64,000 bases of DNA from Batillaria attramentaria (GCA_018292915.2 JACVVK020000013.1:285001-349000), one strand, 5' to 3'. Counted from the first letter of the stretch, positions 45,137 to 62,110 are shown. Notes: generated by a model from the letters alone, not told the origin. Made by a program: numbers and translations.

Positions 45137-45724
45137 CCTCTTGTGTGTGTAATAAGCAGTACTGTAAACATGAGGAAACCGTTTGCAGTGTTAGCTCGCG
45201 AGCCAATGGGTGCAGGGCAATTGTTTTCAGTGTTGTCCTCCTGTGTCCACCTTTACCTGTGTCTGTCTGTCTGCCCGTTTGTTGCTATGTCTTTTTAGTG
45301 GTCTGTCCATCTGTATTTGTCTATGTTTATCTGTCTCTGTGTCCGTCAGTCTGTCACTGTGTGTATCCGTCGGTCTCAGTGAGCGTTTCTGTCTCTTTGT
45401 CTGTCCATCTGTGAACTCTGTAAGACGGAGGATTTTAATTCTTATTGCTGCATCGTTCTTTATTGCTTTGCAATGCTTTCGTTATTGTCATTTTGTCCTA
45501 CTCTGAAGAACAATTGTTTCCTGTAAGTGTAAATAACCATTGCCGAGCGTATACTTATCGACTCGTTGGTTCTTGGTGCGCGGCTAGAACATTTGATCAA
45601 TCGATAGTGCCACGAGGCTATAAATGAACAGTCACTGTCCTCCATTCCTTTGCCACATTCTGCATCTCGATCTGGATAGACCGCCGGGATGAAGTTCGAA
45701 GTTACAGAAGTCAGGGTGAGAGCG

Positions 45725-45842
45725 TGAGTGGGTGTTTGGAAGTTTACTGTCCTTTTTCACCACGTAAGGGTGACAGAAAAGACGGGGCAACGAGAAATAG
45801 GCCAGCACAAATATCTGGCCACAGCCGGGATTCGAACGACAG
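45725..45842 (-). mobile_element. SINE family A, head-truncated copy
   Basis: gggtgtttggaagtttactg, gggtgacagaaaagacgggg, ggccagcacaaatatctggc and the box B region gggattcgaacgac on the minus strand. The head beyond box B is missing. Confidence 0.75.
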
Positions 45843-46382
45843 AAGCCATGATTGGCCATAAGAGTAATATGAGGTGTGAAGCGTCTCTAAGTTTAAAAAC
45901 AACTATAATTATTTACATGTTCACAGATGGTCTTGAATCTTGGTGGTTTATGATTAAAAGGTCCATAAAAGCGGGATGAAACAAGTGTTTTAGTACCTAT
46001 TGTAATACAACACTTAATTTAAATCATTTCGATGGAATATTCAACGTCAGAGCTTGTTGTAGAACGCTCCTTAAATTTACCAGGGGCTGCTACTGCTGGA
46101 ATATAGCAGCAGCAGCAAACCTGCCAACCACAGATGTAAAGGCGGTGGCAGAACGACGTCATCACTCCGTCTGTTCCACTCCAAGGGTGTTCTGATGAAG
46201 AAGGAACCTCTGTGTTGCTCGGTGTGTGCTATCGGGATTTCAAAGGCACGGCTGTTGTACACTGCCTGACGTTGCACAAGGTTCTGCGTCTGAAAACCGG
46301 GATATGCTGTTGGCTTGCCAGTGATATGCCGCCTGGTTACATCTGCCGGGGTGATGAAGGCGTCTGCAGAAATAATAATAAT

Positions 46383-46748
46383 CGCATTAATATAGGCGCT
46401 TTATACCAGATATTTGGCTCAAAGCGCCTCGAGCTAAATCCAACACGCACGTTCACGTGAATCACACGCAGTCTCTCACACGCTGGACATGAACACATTA
46501 CAGTCAGGTGGTGCGAAGGGCCAGCTCACCAATTATAATTTAAGCTGCGTTTATTTCTTATTTTTGTGGGCTGAACATTTCCACAGCAGAGGGGGACGGA
46601 AGCCGGAGTACCCGGAGAGAACCCCCGACGGTCGGCCCGAATGGCAGGTGCCATATACGAAAAAGAAAAAATTCTTTGCCCCGAGTGGGACTCGAACCTG
46701 TCCTCTCACCTTGGTGACAAAGCCTTAACCACTAGACCACCCACCGCC
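46383..46748 (-). mobile_element. SINE family B, near-full-length copy
   Basis: Minus-strand copy from the 3' end (taggcgctttataccag) to a clear tRNA-like head whose plus-strand form is gagtgggactcgaacctgtc ... gccttaaccactagaccacc, i.e. box B ggttcgagtcccactc and box A ggtggtctagtggttaaggc. Confidence 0.85.
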
Positions 46749-47400
46749 CATGGCTGGTACTGCCTTGCCCGCAATCATTCATTAGGTCCGGACATATTAA
46801 TGTTATTAATTATTGACGGATCATTTGATGGCCATCACAATTCACATTAAATTGCTCCTGCAACCTGCAAAACTGCTGGCAAGTCACAACCCCAGCCATG
46901 GATGTCACATCCTAGCCATGGGGGTCAGCAGGAGATTCCCCGCTTCGTCCCTCTCGTGACCAGCCGGGCTCTTCGTAATTCTCTCGGTTTGTTTCATCTA
47001 GATATCACCCGCTTCGGGGAAATTAGGAAGGGGGTAAAGGTTTATTTCCCCTTTTTCTATCACCGGGGGGAGCTTGGCTAGCATGGATTTCCCATCGGGG
47101 GCTTTGCGGATCACCCACAACATCGGTCAATGCTTTGGCGCAGACTCGCAAATCATTGTGATATATACCTACTCATCGGCCAGAGAGGGCCTGTTGGATG
47201 ACACGTTTCGGGACGAAAGGTTCGTGCAGCTGGGGGCAGTCAGTGTGAAAGGTCACAGTTTACACCATTCACCGGGACATCAGACAACACCCTTTCGTCT
47301 GTAAAAAAGGTGGAAATGGGTGGTTTGCACTATTGACGAGGTCATCAGGCGAAATTGTATGGCCTGTATCGCTTTATGTGGAGTTATGTGATAGATTCAG
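46749..47400. other. Intergenic DNA, nothing recognised
   Basis: No repeat family or gene recognised. A short frame near 47074-47304 lacks family features. Confidence 0.4.
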
Positions 47401-47403
47401 GGA

Positions 47404-47497
47404 CAGTTTGCACCTACACACAGTTTGCGCCTACACACAGTTTGCACCTACACACAGTTTGCACCTACACACAGTTTGCACCTACACACAGTTTGCA
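47404..47497. repeat. 17-bp tandem repeat
   Basis: cagtttgcacctacaca repeated with period 17, starts at 47404, 47421, 47438, 47455, 47472 and 47489. Related tttgcac phrases scattered to 48140 suggest a longer decayed array. Confidence 0.9.
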
Positions 47498-47605
47498 CCA
47501 TTGACTAGAGCATCAGACAAACTCCTACAGCCTGTTCAAAATGTGGATTTTTGCACGATTTGCACCTATTCATTTAGGTCATCAGGGAAAGCGGTGTGGC
47601 CTATT

Positions 47606-47923
47606 TAAAGATCTGCAATCTCAACAAAATGCCACTAACAATAACAGTGTGTTTTGAAAAAAAACAAAAACTGTCCGACCGTGCAACTGCACAGTCAATT
47701 CTATCACACAGTTTCAGCGTCTCTGAAACCTTTAAAAAAGCCCAGCGGAGCCTGATTTGACAACTCATCTTGCGTTTTGACACTGAGCGAGAAAGATCAT
47801 AGTTGCAAGTCTTCTCGTGCAGCACGCAACACCCGCTAGGCAGTGTAGCGATGTGTCTCGCTTATTGACCAGAAGCACAATGAAGTCACCGCAAACTCAC
47901 GCTCGCTTGTTTTAAACACGCTG
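47606..47923. mobile_element. Second copy of the 12798-13145 MITE family
   Basis: Shares agatctgcaatctcaacaaa at the left end and internal phrases (cagcgtctctgaaacc, gagcctgatttgacaact, gatgtgtctcgcttattgacc, agaagcacaatgaagtca). The right inverted end is lost and there is an internal insertion of about 75 bp. Confidence 0.7.
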
Positions 47924-47929
47924 GTTGCA

Positions 47930-49249
47930 CAGTCCACATCATGCACTAGGTCATCAGGCAAACCTTTATGGCCTGTGCTGACCTCGGTTACAAATTTTGG
48001 CATGGTTTGCACCACTTTCCATATGCAACCGCAGGCCTGTGCTAAACCCTGACCTGGGTCACACATTTTGGTAGAGTTTACGCAATTCAGGGCATCCCTA
48101 ATAGCCTGTGCTGAAATGGGCTACGAATTTTGGCATAATTTGCAACGAAACATAACAGCAAATAGCCAGTAACGATAATTTGTGCTGCCCTCCAGAACTC
48201 ATTTGAATATGAATTCTTTACCGCTATGCAGCAAGTTGTTTTTGTTTGTTTGTTTTTTCGTTTTTTGTCCCCCCCCCCCCCCCTCCTCTTCGAGTGCTCC
48301 GTTGTTATGGCCAATATCAAACCTCGTGATTTGCCAGACTGCGTTTTCTAATGGCCGTGTTTGTCCTCCATTACCGACGACAGAACCTCATTTGGCGGTT
48401 TGTGGGTCAGTTTCGTCTGCAACCGGTCTTGGTGTGAACTGCATCGATTTCCTGTTATTGACGGTAAAATTAGAATTTCACTCCAGCTCGCCGCCCGTGT
48501 AATCAATGACGTTTGATGAGCTTTGCGAGCCTAGCATAGCGGGTTGTGAGACCTGCCGGTGTCATAGAGTTCTTGAACCCCTATAGTACTTAGACACCCC
48601 CCCACCCCTCCCCGGTCCATTAATTAACATTGATATTACTGGGCCCTCCTCCTTAGTCATTGAAATCCCGATGCACAGACTTTTTTTCATCATTCCTGTC
48701 GTTTTAGACCATACTGGGGTTGTGTACGACTTTGTTTTGAACCCTGAAAACAGTCAACCAAAACACCTTTTCGCAAAGCTGTTGTTCACCAAGTGAAATC
48801 ACATCTCCCAAAGGACATAACTCTGGTCTGCTGTAAAGATAATTTTTGGTACGGTTTTAAAATAAGTTACGATTACTGTTTGTGTTCTTATGTAATAAAG
48901 TGACACCCAAACCATTATGTGTCGTGCACAAGTTACAGGAAAGTCAACAAAGCTGTAAGTAATTCAGAGTATTCAAGTGATAGTGGTAGTCCAACAATTA
49001 CAGAAGAGGTCCAATAATTATACCTCTGACTATTTTGCTGGACCCCTGGGGTCCATTAACTTTAAACTTATTGGACAGGCGGGGTCCATTACTTCGGGGG
49101 AGGGGTCCATTAACTATACCACGCCGGTTCACAGAAAGCAGTACAGTAAATGAATAGCCTAACTACAGCGCACCGGCCCATTTTCCGACATTTCTCGGCA
49201 CACAAATTGTCAGGATTTGTTTTGGTAGTGTCTAACACACCGTACCTCT

Positions 49250-49322
<73 letters not shown>

Positions 49323-50825
49323 CATAGTTTTACTCAGGTTGGCACTGAGTCATCTTTAAGCCTAAGCGCAAGCCGAAAAGTACAGCGCCTGCCACAGCCT
49401 TGCCGGTTCGGGTCGCGACAGTGCTCATTTCGCGCGGCCAGCAGTTGCCAGTGTATTGCATACAGAGCTCTACTTATCATTAAAGGGGCTAATGCTACTA
49501 TTTTTGTGCCCACAGGTGGTTCTGAGCTGTTATCTATCATCAAACCACTCAGACGCATGGGTGACAGTGCTGGCACTCAGCCAACAGAAGCGTACTCGAT
49601 AACGCGGCGACCGCATTGAGCGCTCCAGTGCAGTAAGAACAGTCGTAGAATCAGAATGTTTGACCGCTCACGCAAAGTGTAAGCAAGATTGTATCGCATT
49701 AAGAGCTGTACTAATCGTCAAGATAGAGTACTTCGAGCGTAGAGGTGCACTCACGAGAGAAACTGTTCCAAAACATAAGCCGGCTTAGCAAAGATGGACT
49801 CACAGACGCAACTGTTCAAAACACAGCAGCGGTTCAGAATATGATTATGACAAAACGAAATATCATTCCGTGAAAATGAAAAAAAAACAACAATAAAAAA
49901 ACCTTCAGTAATTCTGAGAATGTTTTTGTTTTTGTTTTTTTTTAAATTATTATTATACCATCCATTGTCAGTGTTCCTTATTACGCACATATATGTGCGT
50001 CGCTTACGCAGTGATTTCAAATTCTGACGCAGAGATTTTGGGGCTGTACGTGACTGAGACGCACTGTTTCAAGACTAGAAAACCGACAGTAAAACAACAC
50101 ACCTCAGACGGTCGCTCGAATTGGGGAAAAACAGAGAAGTGTGTGCCCTAGTGCTGGGTTTTCCGATTCATAAAACACGCGTTGTCTTGTAAACAATGGG
50201 TCCGGTCGAACCAAGATTTTCGAACGTGGGTCTGGCCCTTTGATTTTACGAACAAAATGACCTGCTGAATTTGACGGAGAGGGTCATTAGTTTTGAAAGA
50301 TGTAAGGAACACTAATTGTCAGATGTTCTACTATTTCTGACGATGATCCTTGTCATGCAATTGTTTTTTCTTCAGTCTCCTGAAATGTGAAACTTTCCGT
50401 TATGCCATCTTCTGATGCGAATGAATGAAAATCAATGAAAGAGAGATTTCTCACTGCAAGTGGCCTGTTGATAGGATTTTATGTTTTCGTTTCATCAGCT
50501 TTCACTCCCCACGGCAATAAAGTTTTATAAAATAAGATTTGTTCTCCGGCAGATTCAGTTTGGCAATGCAGTATTCTCACGCTTTCTTTGAGACCTCTCA
50601 TCTGTCGTAGAATGATCACAATTCCAGGAATCTGAAAGTAGGGGAGAGGGTGGGCGAACAGGAGGATTGGCATGGTAAAGTAGAGACACCATCCTTTATT
50701 TTAAAATTAAGATGTTTTGAAAAGTATTTTATTTTAATAAGCATGTACAAACGTCGAAACTATCACCAACTGCAATGTCTGATGGCATTTTAAAACTTCA
50801 AAACCCATTCCTCCCGGCTTTTCTA
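47930..50825. other. Intergenic DNA with one (AC)n array
   Basis: (AC)n at 49252-49318, C run at 48270-48282. No gene, SINE or inverted-repeat element was recognised. Confidence 0.5.
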
Positions 50826-50828
50826 CAA

Positions 50829-50862
50829 ACCTCTCTCTCTCTCTCTCTCATCTCCTCTCTCG

Positions 50863-50896
<34 letters not shown>
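50829..50896. repeat. (CT)n microsatellite
   Basis: Interrupted CT repeat of about 68 bp. Confidence 0.9.
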
Positions 50897-51373
50897 CTGT
50901 CGGTGTCCGTGACACATGCAGAGCTCGAGCAAATAATGAAAACAAACGCCACACCCAATCTCCTCACTCGTTCTCCTCGTCGCTGGTTGAAATGAGAAAA
51001 ATTCGACCCATCATTCCCCCCCTAATCAGGCGGGGCAACTCGGTGTACTGGGCGAGGCCGGACCAGGCAAATTGAAAAGTCGTTGTCATCAGAGGCACGC
51101 GTCCCGTTCTCCAGTTTGTCGAGCTGATGGCCTCGGGTTTGTCTTCCAATTTCCAGCCAAGGAGCCAAAAGTAACCTCATTGCTGAAGAGCCCTGGTAAG
51201 CTATAGTGACATCCCTTGCAGATGGATGGAGTGTGCTTTTGCTTTAGAATAGCAAACGGTTTAGAGAACACGCTTAGAGGACAACATACTCTAAATTTAT
51301 TCCATTCCGGCTAACAAACAAATACAAGGACAGCCCTGCTTATCTTGATCACTGAGTTTATGGAGAGCAGCGG

Positions 51374-51525
51374 CAATGCCCCCCCCCCGCCCCCCCTCCT
51401 CCCTTTTCCCGTTTTACTTTAAAACTTATCCCCCCCCCCTCCCGCTGTGATTGGAGTTTTGTTGTTGTTGTTGTTGGTTGTTGTTGTTTTTAGGGCACTA
51501 TAAGAATTATCATCATCATAATCAT
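51374..51525 (+). mobile_element. LINE 3' end, copy of 2446-2605 type
   Basis: C-rich run, gttttactttaaaacttatc, C run, ggagttttg, (GTT)n, and a terminal atcatcatcataatcatg. Same order as the 3' end after the LINE fragment at 2160-2445. Confidence 0.5.
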
Positions 51526-51974
51526 GTCAAAAGGAAAGTGATCAATAAGTATATTGTGCAGTTTTCTAAATAGAAAACGTGACTTGTCACAGTGTAACCC
51601 AAACTATTTCATCTTAAAGTGCATTTGCAATCTTGTAAAATGGCTTTCAGCTCTCCTGGGAAAAATCCTCTTGACCTAACTGCGCATTTGAATCAATAAG
51701 GAGGAGTGATTTCATTTCAAAGGCTTGATAAATTTTGATATCCACACTAGCGCACTACGAGTAATCTCTGACATATCAGCTCACAGATTTCCGTATTTCT
51801 ATCCGTATATATGTGATATGATTGCAGTCTTGCCGTGAACAATGTTACATTTCAGCATATCGAATTTAAACGCGACTTCGCTTTGAGATTGCATTGCATT
51901 AGAGAAAAAAAAATCAAACCAAACCGAAAAAAAAAATGCCAACGAAACAGACAGAAACATTGAAACCCTTTGGG

Positions 51975-54870
<2,896 letters not shown>

Positions 54871-54876
54871 CGCACT

Positions 54877-54879
<3 letters not shown>

Positions 54880-54946
<67 letters not shown>
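54880..54946. repeat. (AC)n microsatellite
   Basis: About 33 units, one interruption at the left end. Confidence 0.95.
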
Positions 54947-54948
<2 letters not shown>

Positions 54949-55445
54949 AAACAAAAACGTCACGTACATAGTTAGACATCCCGTATACTATGGGTGCTGG
55001 CCAGTGACGAACTGCACTTGCAGAATTCCCGTGAATGCCTATTGTTGTCTGGGTTGTCCTGCGCGGGCTCCGAGGAGGCCATATAGGAGATTTATGGAGC
55101 AAGAACGTTGCCGTATCCTTGCATCTGCAAACGCATAGATCAGTTAGATATTGTTATGGATATTTCCATGGATATTTCCATGACCGACAGAACGGTCTAC
55201 TCTGGATTTACAGCTGAGTCTCCCAATTGTCCCTGTTCTCTCTCGCCATTCGCCGTCGACATCTTGTCTCAAACAAATAGGTCAGTCCAGGGGCGTAAAT
55301 CATCAGAAGATAATACGCCTGGATTGAAAACTATTTGTGCTTAACAAATTTTACGTTGTTGCATATGCACAGTCTTCATGCAAAGATGGGTTGGGAAGGT
55401 CCTCGGCCCGTGGAAGGATTTTGTACCGTCCCATCCTCACACATT

Positions 55446-55587
<142 letters not shown>

Positions 55588-56569
55588 ACTGCGAATTACG
55601 AAATACCTTTACAGCAAAGAAACAGAAACTAGAAACAGGCCTGATGTTTCTTTAATATCGGATCTCGTGTACGCCGAGAACACCCCCCCCCCCCCCCACA
55701 TCATTGCTTCGTGTTTTCCGCGAAGCCTGTCCTCTCACACAGGATGAAAAGGTGTCTATTGTGTGAAACGATCTTAGTTTTTTTCTGACTCCAATTACAA
55801 TTGATCCATTTTTTTCTTAAAAACCATGTACTGAACAACAGATTTTGAAAGTCGAAGCAAGGCACACTGTCGAGAAACCCCTTTCTCGCACACTGTTTTT
55901 AATAACCTTTCCAAGTTTCTCGCCTTACTTTTTCTCTTTACGATAAACCACAGTTTCCGCGACCTACACCCACACATACTTATAATAGTATGATATTATG
56001 ATTATTTGTGTCGTAAAACTAGACTGTTAGCTGTCAAGGTTCCTTGTTATCATAAATCTTTGTAACCACACCCACACAATATTATTATAAAGATTTAACG
56101 TATGATCTGTTGTTATAAAACCACCCTTATAAAAGTTTCCTTGATATCATTTTCTCTCTTATTTGCCGGGGGTTTTTGTTTGTTGGTCGTTGGTTGTTTT
56201 GTTTGGTTTTTTTTTTTCGCTCCATGTCGTACCCTTTTCCTGCTGGCATTTGTAATTTTTCTCCTAACACTCCTTCCTTTCTTTATTTCTCAGTTACATG
56301 AGCCGTGATGTTACAAGTCAAGGTGATAAACGTCACATTTGCCGTGTGTATGACGGGAGCTGGTGACAAGGGGTGATATCAGGTTGTTGTTTATCGGTAT
56401 GTTAACTTCCTCTCGTCTGCATCCAATACCCTTCATCTTCTTGCTCTCCCATCCCGGCGCCACGCTTCGAGAGTATAGGATGATTTCCTTAAGGTCGTGT
56501 AGAACTCATGGGGCCATTGAAGACAGCGGCGAGTTTCCCGGTGCAATTTCTATTCAAAAGTTCTTTGTT

Positions 56570-56687
<118 letters not shown>

Positions 56688-57321
56688 AAGAAGAGTACGC
56701 CCAAGTAAAGCCGCATGTTTGAAATCGGAGCATGCACTCTTTTCAGTATTGTACAGTCACTTTTTAAACCGTTTTGTGGTTGTTAAAAGCATCTGTCTTT
56801 GAGCCAGCGGACCAAAATCCAGCAATTAGTAGCACCGATTTTTTTGATTTTTTTCTATTTTTTTCCTTTTTTTTTTTTTTTTGGTGGGGGAGGGGGGAGG
56901 CAGGGGGAGGGTGGTGATGGTGGGGGGGGGGGGGTGTGGATGGGGGGGGGGGAAGAGGGATTTGTTTGGTTGCAAATGTGAGTATTACCGGAAATCACAG
57001 GAATTTGGTGTGTTGGAACATTATTTCGGTGTCCATGCCAGATCTCGTATGTGTTATGTGCCTACCATTGTACACACGAGGATTGACAAGGGCGCCGACT
57101 GACGAGAGGCACAATAAAATGATTGGCGCAAAACTTTCGCAACGCACTTGCACCAGGAAGTACTGAAGGCAAGTGGGTACATCTGACTTCACCCAGAAAC
57201 CACATGTAATGTGCCGGCAAAGACTTCACTCAGCTTAATTAGTCAGAACCCGTTCATTTAAATAAGTAATAGGGGAAACCACTCCGTGATTTTCAAATGG
57301 ACCGGACAGAGTACAGCACCC

Positions 57322-57323
<2 letters not shown>

Positions 57324-57379
<56 letters not shown>
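57324..57379. repeat. (TG)n microsatellite
   Basis: About 28 uninterrupted TG units. The flanking 56690-57323 has a G-rich tract (56883-56952) and otherwise nothing recognised. Confidence 0.95.
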
Positions 57380-57382
<3 letters not shown>

Positions 57383-57851
57383 CAATCACTGAAGCGAACG
57401 TCACGCGATCACGTGCTATGCCTCGCCCATTTACACGTCAGGTCCGCACCCTAATCTGGCTAATCAGGAGTTGTCGGTCCCTTAATCCCAAAACAAAAAC
57501 ACTTGTTTTCCTCCTCACGACAGCCGTGTTTCTTTTCCTGCCTTGGAAACATGGCCTCCATCAAATCTTCATGTCGCCCGACTGACTTCGGAGAGTGCTT
57601 CGCCAACGTGGGCGGGCTGGGGAGGGCTTTTTGACCTCATTTTGTGTTCTGTTTAAAGCGCCACACGTGCATTTGGTCCATGGCCTTTAAAGGAGCGGAC
57701 AGCCGTTCATTGAGAATGTGAGGTTGTTGTAGCTCAGGCTGAAGTTCAAATACTTTATTCCTCCCCTCTGGGGGCATAGGAAAGAAAAAAGAGAACAAAA
57801 AAGGTACAAAGGGGAAAACATGTGCAGTGCAACATATCTCCTATACCTACA

Positions 57852-57893
57852 TGCGTACATACATACATACATACATACATACATACATACATA
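57852..57893. repeat. (CATA)n microsatellite
   Basis: About 10 tetranucleotide units. Confidence 0.95.
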
Positions 57894-58172
57894 CCTATTA
57901 CACATGTCTACCTATACCTATTATACGACATTGTAGTCGTTGCCTTTTCTGTTGCTGTTTGTTTGTTTGTTTTTGTTGTTATTGCTGTTGTTTGTTTTCA
58001 AAGACAAGAGAAGCAGAGCCGTTAGTTTAAAGTTACATTCCTATTTTATGTATTTGGAAAAAAAAATAATTCAAGTAGTAATCACAATGATACGCAAGAG
58101 AAATGAACAACAGGACGGGAAAAAACCAGTGCAAAAGCATTCCAATCCAAAATTCGATTTCTTTTTTTTTTC

Positions 58173-58288
<116 letters not shown>

Positions 58289-58781
58289 GAACATGGACAC
58301 ATTTATTGGATTGTAAAATGCAAAACTGATTAATTTCCTTAAAAAGTATCAATCATTCAAAGTGAATTGCTGTACAAAACATGGCGCATTTGTCACATTA
58401 AGGGGCTCTGTGAAACCAGGGGGGACAACTCGGATTTCTTGATGAATTTTCCAAAGCTGGGAGCGGAATTGGATTTCAAGTGAAACATGGGCAAAGGGCA
58501 AGGGAGGTCATTGAAAGTTTCCTCACACGAGTGCGATATTGGCACTGAACGCATTTTGGTTTAGCCAATCAGCGCTCATCCGTCATCTGCTGTTAGAGTG
58601 ATGGCCCCTGTTCCTGGCCAGTTGTCTTTCCCTGAATCTCATTCGAGCCGCGTGAGCATTTTGAAAAAAAAAAATGAGAAGGGATTGCCTTTTATATTTT
58701 TTAATCTTTCAACGATCTTACTTCAGTGATGGATATGGACAGCCAGTCCCGCCTGTTACGACTTACGCAAGACGAAGGAAA

Positions 58782-58783
58782 GT

Positions 58784-58826
<43 letters not shown>
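58782..58826. repeat. (CT)n at a SINE insertion edge
   Basis: About 22 CT units ending directly at the head of a SINE A copy. CT-rich sequence also follows that SINE. Confidence 0.95.
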
Positions 58827-58828
<2 letters not shown>

Positions 58829-58960
58829 CGGAACAGCCGAATGGTAGAGCGTTGGACTTTTAATGCTCGAGTCGTGAGTTCGAATCCCGGCTGGGGCCAA
58901 ATATTTGTGCTCGCCTTTAGAAAAGGACGTTAAACTCCGAAACACCCATCCACCCTCCCT
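58827..58960 (+). mobile_element. SINE family A, internally deleted copy
   Basis: Head cagccgaatggtagagcg, box B gttcgaatcccggctgg, body gccaaatatttgtgctcgcc, then a jump straight to the tail gaaaaggacgttaaactcc; the ttgccccgtctttgatatc segment is deleted. Confidence 0.8.
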
Positions 58961-58976
58961 CTCTGTCTCTCTCTGT

Positions 58977-58977
58977 G

Positions 58978-59066
<89 letters not shown>

Positions 59067-59147
59067 CACAGAGAGAGAGAGAGAGAGGTCAGAACTAAGG
59101 TTCCTTATTCTTCACTATCCTGGGGGTATTCAGTGACACTTGTTACG

Positions 59148-59240
<93 letters not shown>
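58977..59240. repeat. Opposed (TG)n and (AC)n arrays
   Basis: About 44 TG units (58977-59065), an 85-bp spacer with a short GA run, then about 45 AC units (59151-59240). The two arrays are inverted copies and could pair as one long stem. Confidence 0.95.
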
Positions 59241-59242
<2 letters not shown>

Positions 59243-61175
59243 TTCACATTTCAGCATTTCATATTGACAACTGATTTCATTCATTCTTTGGACAAAGACA
59301 GAGAGACAGAGGCAGAGACAAAGAGAGCATTCCAGCATTTCATCATGTCCTTTACAATTGATTTATTTGCGCAGAGAGAGATCTTTATCGGACTTCTGCC
59401 TTTCCGACGCTGTGTCATAAATACGGTTAGCTGCAACTGCCGTAAAAAGAGCACATTCTGTTCGCCTTGGTGCGAGCAAGACGGTTGCCAGATTGTATTA
59501 ATCAAGCAGAACAAGATAAGAAGTCGGATCAATATTAATTGCCGGCACGAGTCTCCATCTCCGCACATTAATGTCCGCTCCATGTCTTGAGCATTCAAAG
59601 GGAATGATTTAACGTCCTCAGAGGCAAATGCGCAAATTATGTCTGCAGCCCCCCCTTTTTGTGGTATTTGTGAGATCTGACAAGGATTTGAAGCGTGAGT
59701 GTGTTTTTGTGATCCATTATGTGGTTGTCGTTTCTGTCGCAAACCAGTTGTTTGGCGTTTGTTATCAAAGATTAATGCCCGGGCAAATATGGAAAGCGGG
59801 TGTGCATTAGCCGATACAAACATATCAGAAATATGCAGCCTTCCTTGCAATACTGTGTATCAACCTACAGGGCTTAGTTTGTTCTGTAACTTGAGCTGAA
59901 GGCTTTGTTGTTGTTGTGTTTTGTGGGGTTTTCAAGGCTGAAAAGAGCTTAAGCTAGTGCTAGTTTAACCCAATTCTTGCCAAGCGGCCTCACTAGAAAT
60001 AATAATAATAATAATAATTCACGTATTCATGGAATCAAATTTGGCTTAGTGGGAGTGTTACACTTTGTTTATACTCATGTTTGCTTCTGTAAGAGTCGTT
60101 AAGGAACCGCAAATCTTGTCTGTACAGGACCAAAACCGAAAAAAAAAGAGTCAAAAACGTGGGGTACTCGTCAGCGGTACGAAATGTTAAGCCTTTTGGA
60201 GCAGAAATTGCCTGAAACTGCACTTTGATCCTATCAACCCTGTCCTCTGTTTTGTCTTCTGTCGTCTACCTTTACAAGGTTGAAGGGAGTGGCGGAGGCG
60301 CAATGCCCACCACGTCTACCAGCCGATATTTTTTATAAGCTGGAGAGATTCGCTTAGTCGCTTCATTAGCTGTCAAGCTGGCGCAGGATTCAGTCATTTC
60401 CTCGGGCGTTCAAGTGTTTGTGGTGCTGGTTTTGACAGACCTGACAGCTTACAAAAAGTACCCAAAACATGATCCTTTTAATCCACTGCTTCTCCCAGCG
60501 CTCTATACAGTATAGCTCCCATCATCATCTCCTTGATTCCCTGACTCAGAAAAGAATATTCAGACCTGCGAGCACGGTTGGTCGTCTCACGAATTAATTG
60601 CTGTCCTTTGCTCTAGAATCTGAAACTGCGTTGACCTAAAACAAATTCTATGTACCGTTGTGTTAAATTGTCAGCAGTTTGGGCCAAGAAAACCTTTGAG
60701 CTAAATGGCCTTTGCGCCGTTTGGTTACCCTAAAGGGATCATAAAAAAGAACAAATATTCACAGAATCATCTTGCACGTTCAACCAGTGTCGCCCAGTTT
60801 TAACTCGTTGCACAGGCTCCAGGCTAGGGAACGATCATTACTGAACCCAGCTCGTCATTATTGAACACAAACCCTTCAACCCAGCTCGTCATTATTGAAA
60901 ACCATGCCCCCCACCCCCCATCCCCCCCCCACACCCCTCACCCCCCATACCCTGCTATTGATGACAGGCTTCAAGGACAACGTCACGGCCGCTTGCCGGC
61001 TCTTTCTTTGGGGTAGAATTAATTGTTGGAAGAGCCGTCTTCCCTCGCGAAACTGATGGGGAAAGGATAAAGAGGGCTTCATCAGGAATTTGGGGACCTG
61101 TTTTTCTGTTGCTGCTGCAATGGAGACATGAATAGCGTGAAAAGGGTGAAGCATTGATCTGTTGCTCGTGTGAGT
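59241..61175. other. Intergenic DNA, nothing recognised
   Basis: A 189-codon minus-strand frame (59850-59281) shows no domain, signal or splice context. A short (AAT)n lies near 60000-60018 and a C-rich tract at 60905-60955. Confidence 0.45.
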
Positions 61176-61178
61176 CTC

Positions 61179-61179
<1 letters not shown>

Positions 61180-61247
<68 letters not shown>
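61180..61247. repeat. (TG)n microsatellite
   Basis: About 34 uninterrupted units. Confidence 0.95.
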
Positions 61248-61248
<1 letters not shown>

Positions 61249-61591
61249 CTGAATCATCAGACGATTGTTTGGACAGGATGTGATAACAGACCCTAGACTC
61301 TATCATCAGTGTCAGTCTTCCGCCAGCCTGGCAGAAATTACCCGTTATTAATTATTTACAATAAATTTGCTGTCATACCACGTATCTAATGATGGCTGCA
61401 GCTGTACGCATTTCCTTGTGTACCATTCATTATGTCGTTATTATTCGTAATTCAGTCAATGGAGGTCGCAAATCTGTGCTGTAGAATATAACTGCATTAA
61501 GGAATATCTGTAGGTCTAGTTAACCGACCTAACCTAGCTTTTCACCATCGATTTTTTTTTCCAGCGATCAACAAAACACACAGAGAGAAGG

Positions 61592-61670
<79 letters not shown>
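61592..61670. repeat. (AC)n microsatellite
   Basis: About 39 uninterrupted units, about 35 bp before a SINE head. Confidence 0.95.
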
Positions 61671-61674
<4 letters not shown>

Positions 61675-61703
61675 TTGAGGGGTTCACAGACTAGCAGACA
61701 TAT

Positions 61704-62110
61704 TTGAGATTTGGCCTAGTGGTTAAGGCATCCGACTTCGGATCCTGAGCTGCATGGTTCGAGTCCCCGGTGGGCAGGAATATGGTTGTTTTTTCCACAC
61801 CATATCGAGTCAAATCCATGTGAGGACTCGTTTACGGTGCCTGTCTCGCCTTCGTGTACACACGCATTCACAAATATCAAGTCCCACAAAATCCCACGTT
61901 CATCTTTCGAAGAAGAGTAGGCTGTGGCCGGTGACGTGTTAAAGCAGAAATACTGTCGCACCAGAGTGAATAGCAGGGTGGAGGTTTGCACATAAAGTAG
62001 CGCTTAGCGGCAGCAGGCTTACACTGCTTCGTCCTCCAGCCCTGCGGCGCCATGAGCATCTCAGTAGAGATGGATATGTGCGCCGAGGAGAAGTCTACCA
62101 TACCATACCA
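61704..62110 (+). mobile_element. tRNA-headed SINE, family D
   Basis: Box A tggcctagtggttaaggc, anticodon-arm-like ccgacttcgg, box B ggttcgagtccc, then a body unrelated to families A-C (acaccatatcgagtcaaatc, aaatcccacgttcatctttc, catgagcatctcagtagag) that may run to about 62110. Only one copy is in the window, so its 3' boundary is uncertain. Confidence 0.6.

Noticed and set aside
59281..59850. 189-codon minus-strand open frame
   Set aside because: No domain, signal or splice context; its C-terminal part is Ser/Leu low-complexity. Chance frame is the simpler view.
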